DNA from: Salinarimonas sp052380005
GTDB taxonomy: Bacteria; Pseudomonadota; Alphaproteobacteria; Rhizobiales; Beijerinckiaceae
Assembly: GCA_052380005.1 (NCBI GenBank)
Contig: JBQTCJ010000003.1
Direction: 5' to 3' (one strand)
Length of the DNA stretch: 64,000 nt
This document shows, in pieces, positions 8,396 through 17,096 of this stretch. Under the pieces are notes generated by a model. That model saw only the letters and a list, made by a program, of their open reading frames with translations, was not told the origin of the DNA and ran no database searches. The position numbers and the translations under genes were made by a program. The stretch's first letter is position 1, and every line of letters begins with the position of its first letter.

Positions 8396-8869
8396 TTACT
8401 CGTCTTCACCGGATGCGAGGAACGAGATCAGGAGATAGGTAACCATCAGCCCACAATAGGCCGTCGCGAGCGTGAGGCTGACGGGCACGACGCCCGGAAA
8501 GAACACCGCCAGGATGAGGTGGCTCATGACCGCGAGCAGCCACAGGACCCCGCCCCAGGTGGCCGTGAGCCAGAGGCCGACGGCGGCGATCGGGTCGATC
8601 ACGGCGAAGTAGACGATCGCCGCCTGGAAGCCGAGCGTGCGGTCCTCGAAGGGCGGGACCATCGCGCTCGCGCCGACGATCACCGCCCAGAAGGACAGGC
8701 CCTTGGCGATCCACAGGAGCGCCATGAGCCGCATGAACCAGGTCAGCGTCCTGTCCCAGCGCAGGCCCCGCCCGGAGGCGGGCTCGGACAGCTTGAGCGC
8801 CGCGTCGACCGAGGAGGGCTCGGGACGGCCCTCCTCGGAGGCGCCGGCGCGACGCCGGAAGGGCCACAT
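8396..8869 (-). CDS. DUF6163 family membrane protein
   Basis: 157 residues. An arginine-rich cytoplasmic N-terminus (WPFRRR) is followed by about four transmembrane helices: about 48-68, 78-98, 101-121 and 127-150. DUF6163 is a small inner-membrane family seen mainly in Hyphomicrobiales, with no known function. Its ATG overlaps the stop of the upstream hydrolase gene as TGATG, so translation is almost certainly coupled. No catalytic motif is visible. Confidence 0.8.
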   Translation of the reverse strand: MWPFRRRAGASEEGRPEPSSVDAALKLSEPASGRGLRWDRTLTWFMRLMALLWIAKGLSFWAVIVGASAMVPPFEDRTLGFQAAIVYFAVIDPIAAVGLWLTATWGGVLWLLAVMSHLILAVFFPGVVPVSLTLATAYCGLMVTYLLISFLASGEDE

Positions 8870-9918
8870 CAGAGGACGAGCTCGTCGTCGCCGAGCGGCG
8901 CGAAATAGGCCTCGATCGCCTCGGGCGTCACGTCCTCGAGCCGCGGCGGGCTCCAGCGCGGGGCGTGGTCCTTGTCGACGACGACCGCGCGCACGCCTTC
9001 GTAGAAGTCGTGACCGTCGAGGATGCGCGAGACGATGCGCCACTCCATCCGCATCGCGTCCGCGAAGGAGAGGCCCGCCCCGCGGCGCATCTGCTCGAAG
9101 GCGAGCTTCAGCGACGTCGGCGACTTCGCGGCCAGCGCGTCGCGCATCTCAGCCGCGGGTGCGTCGCCGGCCTGCGCCATCCGCTGGAGCGCGGCGAGGA
9201 CGGCCTCGACGGAGACTTCCGCGAAGCAGGCGTCGATGGTCGCGGCCTTCGCCTCGATCGGCGCCGGGCCGGGGTCGCGGCGATGGCGTTCGATCAGCGC
9301 GTCCGGGTCTTCGCCCGCGATGAGGCCCGCGCGGACGCCCGCGATGGCGGCGCTGTCGACCGTGTGCGTCGCGAGCCCCAGGGCGAGCGCGTCTGCGGGG
9401 CCGATCCGCGCGCCCGTGAGCGCGAGCCAGAGGCCCGTCCGCCCCGGCAGCCGCGGCAGGGCGAAGCTCGCGCCGACGTCGGGGAAGAAGCCGATGCCGA
9501 CCTCGGGCATGGCGAAGAGGTAGCGCTCGCCCGCCACCCGGTGGGAGCCGTGCAGCGAGACGCCGACGCCCCCGCCCATGACGATGCCGTCGATCAGCGC
9601 GACGTAGGGCTTCGGGTACGATTCGATGAGCGCGTTCAGCTCGTATTCCTCGCGCCAGAAGGCGTGCGCCTCCTCCCGCCGTCCCGCCTTGCCGGCCTCC
9701 ACCAGCATGCGGATGTCGCCGCCCGCGCAGAACGCCTTCTCGCCCGCGCCCTCGATGACGACCCGCGTCACCGCCGGATCGCTCACCCACGCGTCTAGCG
9801 CGGCGCGCATGGCGCGCACGGCGTCGAGGGTGAGCGCGTTGAGCGCCCGGGGCCGATCGAGCGTGATCAGCCCGGCGGCGCCCTCGATGCGGCAATGGGC
9901 GTCTCGTGTGTCGGTCAT
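8869..9918 (-). CDS. 3-hydroxyisobutyryl-CoA hydrolase (enoyl-CoA hydratase/isomerase family)
   Basis: 349 residues of crotonase fold. Visible marks are ALNALTLD (CoA site), AFCAGGDIRML (oxyanion-hole loop), DGIVMGGGVGVS and PEVGIGFFPDVG. The C-terminal extension has VDKDHAPRWSPP. The length, Glu/Asp positions and the D-X2-HAPRW motif fit the HIBCH group rather than plain enoyl-CoA hydratases. HIBCH hydrolyses 3-hydroxyisobutyryl-CoA in valine catabolism, avoiding build-up of reactive methacrylyl-CoA. No other valine-degradation gene is nearby; only the coupled DUF6163 gene follows. ATG at 9918. Confidence 0.85.
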   Translation of the reverse strand: MTDTRDAHCRIEGAAGLITLDRPRALNALTLDAVRAMRAALDAWVSDPAVTRVVIEGAGEKAFCAGGDIRMLVEAGKAGRREEAHAFWREEYELNALIESYPKPYVALIDGIVMGGGVGVSLHGSHRVAGERYLFAMPEVGIGFFPDVGASFALPRLPGRTGLWLALTGARIGPADALALGLATHTVDSAAIAGVRAGLIAGEDPDALIERHRRDPGPAPIEAKAATIDACFAEVSVEAVLAALQRMAQAGDAPAAEMRDALAAKSPTSLKLAFEQMRRGAGLSFADAMRMEWRIVSRILDGHDFYEGVRAVVVDKDHAPRWSPPRLEDVTPEAIEAYFAPLGDDELVL

Positions 9919-10085
9919 GCGTGCCTTCCTGTGGGAACGGGTTTAGGCGGGCGGGGGAGGGGGCGTCAATGCGGGGAGCGGCCGGTCGACGGCGCGCGCG
10001 GTGCTGCACGTTGCCATCGCGCCCGAACGCACGCTAAGGCTCGGCCGGTCGCGCGGACCGACCCGCCCGCGCAGGTGGACATGCG

Positions 10086-10937
10086 ATGGATCCCCTCGTC
10101 CTCGCCGCGATCCTCTTCGCGGCCTTCCTGCACGCCGCCTGGAACGCGCTCGTCAAGGCGAACGTCGATCGCTTCACGATGATGCTGATGATCGCCGTGG
10201 TGCAGACCGGCATCGCCTGCGCGATCGTTCCCGTCGTGCCGCTGCCCGCGGCGGCGGCGTGGCCGTGGCTCCTGCTCACCGCGATCCCGCACACGACCTA
10301 CAAGGTGTTCCTGGCGCGCGCCTACGACACCGGCGAGCTCGCGCGGATCTACCCGATCATGCGCGGCCTCACCCTCGCGCTCGTCACCGGCGCCTCGATC
10401 GGGCTCCTCGGCGAGAGCGTCCCCCTGCTCGGGCTCGTCGGCGTCGCGGTGATCGGGGCGGGCGTGGTGATCCTGTCGGGATCCGGCGCGAGCGGCAGCG
10501 CGATCGCCGGTGCGCGTGCGGCGACGCTCGCGATCACGCTCGGCGCCGCGGGGAGCGCGGCGGCCTATACGGTGATCGACGGCATCGGCGTGCGGCTCGC
10601 CGGCGAGGTCGCCGCCTTCGCCGCCTGGATGTTCGTCCTCGACGGGCTCGGCATGATCCTCTTCGCCGCGGCGACCCGGGGGCGGCCCGCCTTCGAGGCG
10701 ATGAGGCCGCATTGGCGGGTGGGCCTCCTCGCCGGATCGATCGCCTTCGGCTGCTACTGGATCGCGCTGTGGGCGCTCGCCCACGCCCCCATCGCCCTCG
10801 TCGCGGCGCTGCGCGAGACGAGCATCCTGTTCGCCCTGGCGCTGGCGCGCCTGCGGCTGCGGGAGCGGCTCGACCGGGCGAAGCTGTCGGGTGCGGGCGC
10901 GGTGCTGGCGGGGATCGTGCTGATCCGTGTGGCTTGA
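10086..10937 (+). CDS. EamA/DMT family inner-membrane transporter
   Basis: 283 residues with about ten transmembrane helices in two EamA-like halves (about 1-130 and 145-283). The N-terminal LHAAWNALVK motif and C-terminal PIALVAALRETSILFA, AVLAGIVLIR helices are typical of the drug/metabolite exporter superfamily. Substrate cannot be read from sequence; members export amino acids or other metabolites. AGGTGG precedes the chosen ATG. The gene is divergent from the HIBCH gene, across a 167-bp gap in which I see no other feature, and stands 141 bp before hemB. Confidence 0.85.
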   Translation: MDPLVLAAILFAAFLHAAWNALVKANVDRFTMMLMIAVVQTGIACAIVPVVPLPAAAAWPWLLLTAIPHTTYKVFLARAYDTGELARIYPIMRGLTLALVTGASIGLLGESVPLLGLVGVAVIGAGVVILSGSGASGSAIAGARAATLAITLGAAGSAAAYTVIDGIGVRLAGEVAAFAAWMFVLDGLGMILFAAATRGRPAFEAMRPHWRVGLLAGSIAFGCYWIALWALAHAPIALVAALRETSILFALALARLRLRERLDRAKLSGAGAVLAGIVLIRVA

Positions 10938-11078
10938 GGGCGGCGCTGCCGCGCCCGTTCGCCCCGACCGCGGCATCCGTGTCCTTGCGCATGGCGCGGG
11001 ATGCGCCCCATGCTAGACCTGTTCCAAACGCATCGTCGGCCCTCTCCGTCTCCCCCGGGCCGGCACGGAGACCCGTCG

Positions 11079-12158
11079 ATGTCGAGCCACACACCGTTCC
11101 AGCGTCCCGGTTCCGATCCGTCCTCCCGTGCCGGCGACCTGGGTGCCTCCGCCGCGCAGGAGGTGCACGGCCGGCTGGACCTGCGCCATCGCCCGCGCCG
11201 CAACCGCAAGGCCGACTGGTCGCGCCGGATGGTGCGCGAGAACACGCTCACCGTCGACGACCTGATCTGGCCGCTCTTCCTCACGGACGGGGAGGGTGTG
11301 CGCCAGGAGGTGCCCTCCATGCCCGGCGTGGTGCGGCTCTCCGTCGACGAGGCGGTGGCCGAGGCGGAGCGGGCGGCCGCGCTCGGCATCCCGGCGCTGG
11401 CGCTCTTCCCCAACACCGATCCGGCCAAGCGCGACGAGCGGGGCTCGGAGGCGCTCAACCCGGAGAACCTCGTCTGCCGCGCGAGCCGCGCGATCAAGCG
11501 GGTGGTGGGAACGGTCGGCCTCGTCACCGACGTGGCGCTCGACCCCTACACCTCCCACGGCCACGACGGGCTGCTCGCCGGGGAGACCATCCTCAACGAC
11601 GAGACGGTGGAGACGCTGGCGCGCCAGGCGGTGCTGCAGGCGCAGGCCGGGTCCGACGTGATCGCCCCCTCGGACATGATGGACGGGCGCGTCGGCGCGA
11701 TCCGCGAGGCGCTCGACGCCGCCGGCCACGCCGACGTGCAGATCATGGCCTACGCGGCCAAGTACGCGAGCGCCTTCTACGGCCCGTTCCGCGATGCGGT
11801 CGGCACGTCCAAGACGCTGTGCGGCGACAAGCGCACCTACCAGATGGATCCCGCCAACGCCCGCGAGGCGCTGCGCGAGGTCGCCCTCGACCTCGAGGAG
11901 GGCGCCGACATGGTGATGGTGAAGCCCGGCATGCCCTATCTCGACATCTGCGCCAAGGTGAAGGACGCCTTCGGCGTGCCGACCTTCGCCTACCAGGTGT
12001 CTGGCGAGTACGCGATGATCGAGGCGGCGGCGCGCAACGGCTGGCTCGACGGCGAGCGGGCGATGCTCGAGAGCCTCATGGCCTTCAAGCGCGCGGGCTG
12101 CGACGGCGTCCTGACCTACTTCGCCCCGCGCGTGGCCGAGATCCTGTCGCGTCGCTGA
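11079..12158 (+). CDS. hemB: delta-aminolevulinic acid dehydratase (porphobilinogen synthase)
   Basis: 359 residues. It condenses two 5-aminolevulinate molecules to porphobilinogen in the haem, corrinoid and bacteriochlorophyll pathway. Both Schiff-base lysines are present: Lys228 in AYAAKYASAFYGPFR and Lys282 in MVMVKPGMPYLD. The metal-site region reads DVALDPYTSHGHDG, lacking the three Cys of zinc-type enzymes, so it belongs to the Mg/Asp type usual in rhizobia. Residues 1-45 are a disordered N-terminal extension. Start at MSSHTPF is supported by GGAG eight bases upstream; an earlier in-frame start at 11001 is less likely. Confidence 0.95.
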   Translation: MSSHTPFQRPGSDPSSRAGDLGASAAQEVHGRLDLRHRPRRNRKADWSRRMVRENTLTVDDLIWPLFLTDGEGVRQEVPSMPGVVRLSVDEAVAEAERAAALGIPALALFPNTDPAKRDERGSEALNPENLVCRASRAIKRVVGTVGLVTDVALDPYTSHGHDGLLAGETILNDETVETLARQAVLQAQAGSDVIAPSDMMDGRVGAIREALDAAGHADVQIMAYAAKYASAFYGPFRDAVGTSKTLCGDKRTYQMDPANAREALREVALDLEEGADMVMVKPGMPYLDICAKVKDAFGVPTFAYQVSGEYAMIEAAARNGWLDGERAMLESLMAFKRAGCDGVLTYFAPRVAEILSRR

Positions 12159-12159
12159 G

Positions 12160-12558
12160 GTGCGGGCAGCCGTGCTCCGGCCGATCGTCACCCTCTGCGC
12201 GCTGGCGGCGCTGGCGGTCCTCCTCGGCGCCTGCGGCAGCGCCGCGCGCGAGGAGGCGCGCCTGTGCCGCCTCACGCTCCCCGTCCTCAACGTCGAGGGC
12301 GCCCGGCTGGCCGTGCTGCGCAGCGTGCCCGCCGGGGAGAACGCGGTGCGGGTCGACTACACGGTGGAGGCCGGCGGGCGTTCGCGCCAGCGCTGGGTGG
12401 TCTGCCGCTTCGCGCCGACCCAGATGCGCGCCGGCACGCCCGAGATCGTGGCGCTGGAGACCGACACGGGGCGCATCGGCGGCGCGTCGCTCTACCTGAT
12501 GCGCCGCTTCTGGCTCGACACCCCGGATGCGCCCGCCGCGGACCCCGGAGCGGGGTGA
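12160..12558 (+). CDS. small putative lipoprotein
   Basis: 132 residues from GTG at 12160, directly after the hemB stop; a second in-frame GTG at 12172 is equally possible. The N-terminus is a lipoprotein signal peptide with lipobox LLGAC, Cys at about residue 25. The mature part has two further Cys (LCRLTLP and WVVCRF) that could form a disulfide, and reads as a small beta-rich domain. I do not recognise the family. Being 1 bp after hemB it is probably in the same transcript, but no link to haem synthesis is evident. Confidence 0.7.
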   Translation: MRAAVLRPIVTLCALAALAVLLGACGSAAREEARLCRLTLPVLNVEGARLAVLRSVPAGENAVRVDYTVEAGGRSRQRWVVCRFAPTQMRAGTPEIVALETDTGRIGGASLYLMRRFWLDTPDAPAADPGAG

Positions 12559-12721
12559 CGGCCCGGCGCGCCCACGAGAGAAGAATCCTCCCCATCCGAC
12601 AGCGATCCCCATCCCGCCGGGAACAAAGCCGGCGTCCCGTGCGTAGCGCCAGGGCAAGCGAAACGCGGCCGGACGGCGCCTCGACGGCGCCCCGGCCATC
12701 GTCGGATCGGGAGGATGCCTC

Positions 12722-13861
12722 ATGGCCGCTGGCACGGTTCGCGTCGGGTTGGTGGGCGTCGGCAATTGCGCGAGCGCCTTCCTCCAGGGGCTGAGCTTCT
12801 ACGAGAGCGCGGCGGCGAACGAGCCGATCCCGGGGCTCATGCACGCAGACCTCGGCGGCTACCGCGTGCGCGACATCGTCGTGTCGTGCGCCTTCGACGT
12901 CACGGACGCGAAGGTCGGGCTCGACCTCGCCGACGCCATCCACGCCGCTCCCAACGGCACGCTGCGCTTCGCCGAGGTCGCCCCGACGGGTGTCACCGTC
13001 GCGCGTGGGCCGACGCTCGACGGGCTCGGGCGCTATCTCTCCGCGCGGGTGCGCGAATCCGAGGCGCCCGTCGCCGACGTCACCGAGGCGCTCAAGCGCT
13101 CGGAGACGGAGGTGCTCGTCTCCTACCTCCCGGTCGGCTCGCAGAAGGCGGCGGAGTTCTACGCCGAGCGGGCGATGGAGGCGGGCTGCGCCTTCGTGAA
13201 CTGCATGCCGGTCTTCCTCGCCTCGAACCCGGACTGGCGGCGGCGCTTCGCCGAGGCCGGCGTGCCGATCATCGGCGACGACATCAAGAGCCAGGTCGGC
13301 GCCACGATCACGCACCGGGTGCTGACGAACCTCTTCCGCGAGCGCGGCGTGCGGCTCGACCGGACCTACCAGCTGAACGTCGGCGGCAATTCCGACTTCG
13401 AGAACATGCTCGAGCGCGAGCGGCTCGTCTCGAAGAAGATCTCCAAGACCCAGGCCGTCGACAGCCAGCTCGGCACGCCGATGAACCCGGACGACATCCA
13501 CATCGGCCCCTCCGACCACGTGCCCTGGCTCGGCGACCGCAAGGTCGCGCACATCCGCATGGAGGGCACGGCCTTCGGCAACGCGCCGATCTCGCTCGAG
13601 ATGCGCCTCGAGGTCTGGGACAGCCCGAACTCCGCGGGCATCGTCATCGACGCGGTGCGCTGCGCCAAGCTCGCGCTCGACCGCGGGCTTTCGGGCGCGT
13701 TGGTGGGACCGTCCTCCTACTTCATGAAGTCGCCGCCGCGGCAGTTCACCGACGCGCAGGCGCACGCGCGGACCGAGGCGTTCATCGCCGGCGACGAGGC
13801 GGACGAGGCGGCCGGCACGAGCCTGCCGGGGAACGCGAAGACGGGGCAGACGCTGCAATGA
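12722..13861 (+). CDS. ino1: inositol-3-phosphate synthase
   Basis: 379 residues. It converts glucose 6-phosphate to 1L-myo-inositol 1(3)-phosphate with NAD. The Rossmann motif GLVGVGNCASA is at about 9-19. Catalytic-core segments include GDDIKSQVGATITHRVL, LNVGGNSDFENML and SKKISKTQAV, the conserved lysine-rich active site of the family. Size and gaps match the short prokaryotic/archaeal form. GGGAGG lies upstream of ATG 12722. It overlaps the next gene by 4 bp (ATGA) and heads a five-gene run ending in a PIG-L deacetylase, which suggests that inositol feeds a conjugate rather than general catabolism. Confidence 0.93.
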   Translation: MAAGTVRVGLVGVGNCASAFLQGLSFYESAAANEPIPGLMHADLGGYRVRDIVVSCAFDVTDAKVGLDLADAIHAAPNGTLRFAEVAPTGVTVARGPTLDGLGRYLSARVRESEAPVADVTEALKRSETEVLVSYLPVGSQKAAEFYAERAMEAGCAFVNCMPVFLASNPDWRRRFAEAGVPIIGDDIKSQVGATITHRVLTNLFRERGVRLDRTYQLNVGGNSDFENMLERERLVSKKISKTQAVDSQLGTPMNPDDIHIGPSDHVPWLGDRKVAHIRMEGTAFGNAPISLEMRLEVWDSPNSAGIVIDAVRCAKLALDRGLSGALVGPSSYFMKSPPRQFTDAQAHARTEAFIAGDEADEAAGTSLPGNAKTGQTLQ

Positions 13862-14511
13862 GCCTTCTTCTCCACCTCGTCCGTCACGGCGCGCACGACG
13901 GCGCGCCCGGCACGCTCGCCGGGCGCGATCCCGCGATCCGGCTGTCCTCGAAAGGGCGCCGCGAGGCGGAGGCGCTCGCCGCGAGCCTGGCGGGCGTGCG
14001 TCTCGCCGGGATCGTCTCGAGCCCGCAGCCGCGCACGGTCGAGACGGCGGAGATCCTGGCGCGCGGGCGCGGCGTGACGATCGACGCCGCGCTGGACGAG
14101 ATCGACTTCGGCCCCTGGACCGGTCGCAGCTTCGCCGAGCTCGAGGGCGATCCCGTCTGGCGGCGCTGGAACGAGGCACGCGACACGGCGGCGACGCCGG
14201 CGGGCGAGACCATGGCCGATGTCGCCGACCGCGTGGAAGGCCTCATCGCGGATATCGCGGGCGTGCATCCCGCAGGCGCGGAGCTCGCCCTCGTCACCCA
14301 TTGCGACGTGATCCGCGCCGTCTCGTGCCGGGCGCTGGGCCTGCCGTTCTCGCGCGTCTTCGACATCGAGATCGCCACCGCGAGCCGCACCACGCTCGTC
14401 CTCGACGCCGACGGCGCGCGGGTGCTCGTGGTGAACCACACCCCACGCGATGCGACGTCCGAGCCATCGCTCGACGCCCCCGAGGAGACCCTTCGTGAGC
14501 CTGTCGCGTGA
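13858..14511 (+). CDS. histidine phosphatase family protein
   Basis: 217 residues. The phosphoglycerate-mutase-like catalytic RHG is at about 9-11 (LVRHG), with a partner Glu in DEIDFGPWTGRS and a second His in LVTHCDVIRAVSC, so the active site looks complete. The family removes phosphate from small molecules or sugars. Sitting in ATGA overlap behind inositol-3-phosphate synthase, it could dephosphorylate inositol phosphate or a later intermediate. That role would normally be filled by an unrelated inositol monophosphatase, so the idea is inference. Confidence 0.85.
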   Translation: MSLLLHLVRHGAHDGAPGTLAGRDPAIRLSSKGRREAEALAASLAGVRLAGIVSSPQPRTVETAEILARGRGVTIDAALDEIDFGPWTGRSFAELEGDPVWRRWNEARDTAATPAGETMADVADRVEGLIADIAGVHPAGAELALVTHCDVIRAVSCRALGLPFSRVFDIEIATASRTTLVLDADGARVLVVNHTPRDATSEPSLDAPEETLREPVA

Positions 14512-15289
14512 CGCCATAGCCGAGCGGGTCGAGGCGCTCGGCCCCTGGTTCCACAACCTGTACCTGGACGGCGTCTGGACGGCGCCCGACCACTTCCTGG
14601 GCGATTTCCCGGGCATCATGTGGCGGCGCTTCCGGGACGCGCTGCCGGAGGATCTCGCCGGCCGCTCCGTCCTCGACATAGGCTGCAACTCGGGCTTCTA
14701 CTGCGCCGAGATGAAGCGCCGCGGCGCCGGGCGCGTGGTCGGCATCGATTCCGAGCCGTTCTACCTCGCCCAGGCGCGCTTCGCCGCGCAGGTGCTCGGT
14801 CACGACAGCGAGTTCCGGGAGATGAGCGTCTACGACGTCGGCGCGCTCGGCGAGCGCTTCGACATCGTGCTGTTCATGGGCGTCGCCTACCATCTGCGCC
14901 ACCCGCTGCTCGCGCTCGACCTCCTGTGGGAGCACGTCGCCGACGACGTGCTCGTCTTCCAGTCGATGCAGCGCGGGGCGAGCGAGGTGCTCGAGCCCGC
15001 CGACGACATGGACTTCTTCGACACGGAGGCCTTCGACGCGCCGGGCTGGCCGAAGCTGCACTTCATCGAGAACCGCTACGCGGGCGACCCGACCAATTGG
15101 TGGGCGCCCAACAGCGCCTGCACGCAGGCCATGCTGCGCTCGGCCGGGTTCCGGCCGTTCTCGCAGCCCGAGAAGGAGGTCTTCGTCTGCCGACGCACCA
15201 TGCGCGCCGAGGGCGCCGCGCCGGTCTACCCGGCGCGCGGGCGCGACGACGCCATCACCGAACGACCGAGGAAGGGACGAGCCGCATGA
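14495..15289 (+). CDS. TIGR04290-like class I SAM methyltransferase
   Basis: 264 residues from GTG 14495, chosen because GGAG lies seven bases upstream and the N-terminus then starts SLSRDAIAERVEALGPWFHN; it overlaps the phosphatase gene by 17 bp. SAM-binding motif I is VLDIGCNSGFYC (about 62-73), followed by the acidic VVGIDSEPFY. The motif GVAYHLRHPLLALDLLWEHV resembles tRNA-mo5U34-type methyltransferases (CmoB-like). The whole matches the TIGR04290 group as I remember it, which sits in saccharide-related clusters. The substrate is unknown. It shares an ATGA overlap with the next gene. Confidence 0.85.
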   Translation: MSLSRDAIAERVEALGPWFHNLYLDGVWTAPDHFLGDFPGIMWRRFRDALPEDLAGRSVLDIGCNSGFYCAEMKRRGAGRVVGIDSEPFYLAQARFAAQVLGHDSEFREMSVYDVGALGERFDIVLFMGVAYHLRHPLLALDLLWEHVADDVLVFQSMQRGASEVLEPADDMDFFDTEAFDAPGWPKLHFIENRYAGDPTNWWAPNSACTQAMLRSAGFRPFSQPEKEVFVCRRTMRAEGAAPVYPARGRDDAITERPRKGRAA

Positions 15290-16239
15290 TCGACGCCGCG
15301 ATGATCTGGAACGAGCCGAACAACAAGTCGCACTGGGACCTCGAGCTCGATCCCGACCTGCGGCTCTTCGCCGAGACCGCGATCGCCGGCGCGCGGGCGA
15401 TCCGCGACGCGAACGCGGGCGTGCCACGGGTGCTCGGCGGCATGTCGCCGATCGATGCCGGCTTCGTGCGCAACATGGAGGCGCGCGGCGTGCTCGACCA
15501 CGTCGAGGCCATCGCCGTGCACGGCTTCCCGCTCGACTGGAACCACTGGTCGATCCACGAATGGCCGCGGATGGTGGCCGAGATCCGGGCGCTGACGCAT
15601 CTGCCGGTCTGGGTGAGCGAGGTCGGCGTCTCCACCTTCGGCGCCGAGGAGGTGCAGGCCTGGGGCCTCGCTCGCACCGCCGAGCTCCTGAAGGGCGAGG
15701 CGCCGCGCATCCTGTGGTACTCGCTGTTCGACCTGCCCAAGGCCTGGGGGGCCACCACCCGCCATCGCGAGGCGGAGGGCTCCTCCTACTACCGCCACTT
15801 CTACCTGGGCCTCATCCGCGAGGACGGGACGCCCAAGCCCTCGCTCGAGGTCTTCGCACGGCACACGCCCGATCTGGGCTTGTGCCAGTGGTTCCATTTC
15901 GAGGATCATCGGCTCGACGACGCGGTCGCCTGGATGCGGCGGCTCGGCGTGCGTCACCTGCGCACCGGTCTCTCATGGGCGGACTGGTATCGCCCGAACG
16001 CGCAGGCCTGGTTCGACCGGATGATGGATGCGCTCGCGGAGTTCGACGTGACGGTGACCTTCTGCTTCACGCCCGAGCATCTCGGCATCGCGCCGCACCA
16101 CACGAGCCCGCCGCTGCGCAACGAGGACTTCGCCGAGTTCTGCCACCTCATGATCGAGCGCTACGCGGCCCGCACGGGCATCGTCCCCGCTGCCGCGGCG
16201 CGACGCGCGCCGTTCGACGCCACCGCCGGAGCGGCGTGA
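15286..16239 (+). CDS. glycoside hydrolase clan-A-like (beta-xylosidase-like) protein
   Basis: 317 residues forming a probable (beta/alpha)8 barrel. The N-terminal MIWNEPNNKSHW carries the acid/base Glu of a WNEP motif; WVSEVGVSTFG at about 105-115 carries the likely nucleophile Glu. Both catalytic carboxylates of retaining clan-A hydrolases are therefore present. The barrel begins abruptly at the WNEP strand, so the first strands seem to be missing relative to GH39/GH5 enzymes and may be replaced by the C-terminal half (LGVRHLRTGLSWADW), which looks like a circularly permuted N-terminal barrel portion. No signal peptide, so it is cytoplasmic. In this operon it may trim or transfer a sugar. 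Confidence 0.7.
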   Translation: MIDAAMIWNEPNNKSHWDLELDPDLRLFAETAIAGARAIRDANAGVPRVLGGMSPIDAGFVRNMEARGVLDHVEAIAVHGFPLDWNHWSIHEWPRMVAEIRALTHLPVWVSEVGVSTFGAEEVQAWGLARTAELLKGEAPRILWYSLFDLPKAWGATTRHREAEGSSYYRHFYLGLIREDGTPKPSLEVFARHTPDLGLCQWFHFEDHRLDDAVAWMRRLGVRHLRTGLSWADWYRPNAQAWFDRMMDALAEFDVTVTFCFTPEHLGIAPHHTSPPLRNEDFAEFCHLMIERYAARTGIVPAAAARRAPFDATAGAA

Positions 16240-17096
16240 TGGCCGGGCGCGCCGACGCGCCGAGCGCGGAGGCGGCACGCGCCTTCCTCGCCGCGCTGGC
16301 GGCGTCTCCCGACGCGCCGATCGAGACGCCCGTGATGCTCGTCGTGGCTCATCCCGACGACGAGACCATCGTGCTCGGCGCGCAGATGCCGCGGCTGTCG
16401 CGCCTCGAGATCGTCACGGTCACCGACGGCGCGCCCGTCGACGGGCGCGATGCCGCGGCCCAGGGCTTCGGAACGAGCGAGGCGTATGCGCAGGCGCGGC
16501 GCCGCGAGCAGGCCGCCGCCGTCGCCCTCGCGGGCATCGGCGAGGAGGCTCTCGGCCATCTCGGCTTTCGCGACCAGACGAGCGCGAACCGCCTGATCGA
16601 TCTCTGCTCGGTCCTCGCCGCGCTCTTCGCCGCGCGGGCGCCGGAGATCGTCGTGACGCATGCGCTCGAGGGCGGGCATCCCGATCACGACGCCGTCGCC
16701 TTCGCGGTCCGCGCCGCGCGCCTGCTCGCCCTTCGCGGCGGCGCGCGGGCGCCCGAGCTCGTGGAGGCGCCGCTCTACCGGCTCGACGGAGAGACCCGCG
16801 TCTTCCAGAGCTTCGCGCCCGGCTCCGGCGCGGGGGAGACCGTTCTCGACCTCGACGAGACGCGGCGCGATCTCAAGCGCCGCATGCTCGCCGCGCATGC
16901 CACGCAGGCCGCCGTGACGACGCCCTTCGGCCTCTGCGTCGAGCGCCTGCGCCCCGCGGAGCCCGTCGACGTCGACGCGTTGCCGAACGGCGGCGCGCTC
17001 CTCTACGAGCGTCGTCCCTGGAACCTCGACGGCCCCGGCTGGCGCGCCGCCGTCGCCACCGCCCGCGAGGCGTTCGACCTGCCGCCGCGCTTCTGA
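16239..17096 (+). CDS. PIG-L family (LmbE-like) deacetylase
   Basis: 285 residues. The zinc-binding AHPDDE motif is at 37-42 and the third ligand in GGHPDHDAV at about 143-151. Members deacetylate N-acetylglucosaminyl-inositol (MshB in mycothiol, PIG-L in GPI anchors) or related amino sugars. Its ATG overlaps the previous stop as TGATG. Co-occurrence with inositol-3-phosphate synthase makes a GlcNAc-inositol-type substrate attractive, although no MshA-type glycosyltransferase or MshC ligase lies here. It ends the operon; the 248 bp that follow hold the phn promoter. Confidence 0.87.
   Translation: MAGRADAPSAEAARAFLAALAASPDAPIETPVMLVVAHPDDETIVLGAQMPRLSRLEIVTVTDGAPVDGRDAAAQGFGTSEAYAQARRREQAAAVALAGIGEEALGHLGFRDQTSANRLIDLCSVLAALFAARAPEIVVTHALEGGHPDHDAVAFAVRAARLLALRGGARAPELVEAPLYRLDGETRVFQSFAPGSGAGETVLDLDETRRDLKRRMLAAHATQAAVTTPFGLCVERLRPAEPVDVDALPNGGALLYERRPWNLDGPGWRAAVATAREAFDLPPRF

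Noticed and set aside
10001..12499. 832-codon plus-strand frame over the EamA and hemB genes
   Set aside because: Different frame from the motif-bearing EamA and HemB proteins; no domain recognisable.
12722..17096. Calling the operon a mycothiol pathway
   Set aside because: No MshA glycosyltransferase, MshC ligase or MshD acetyltransferase is present and the organism is not an actinobacterium; only the inositol/deacetylase logic is shared.
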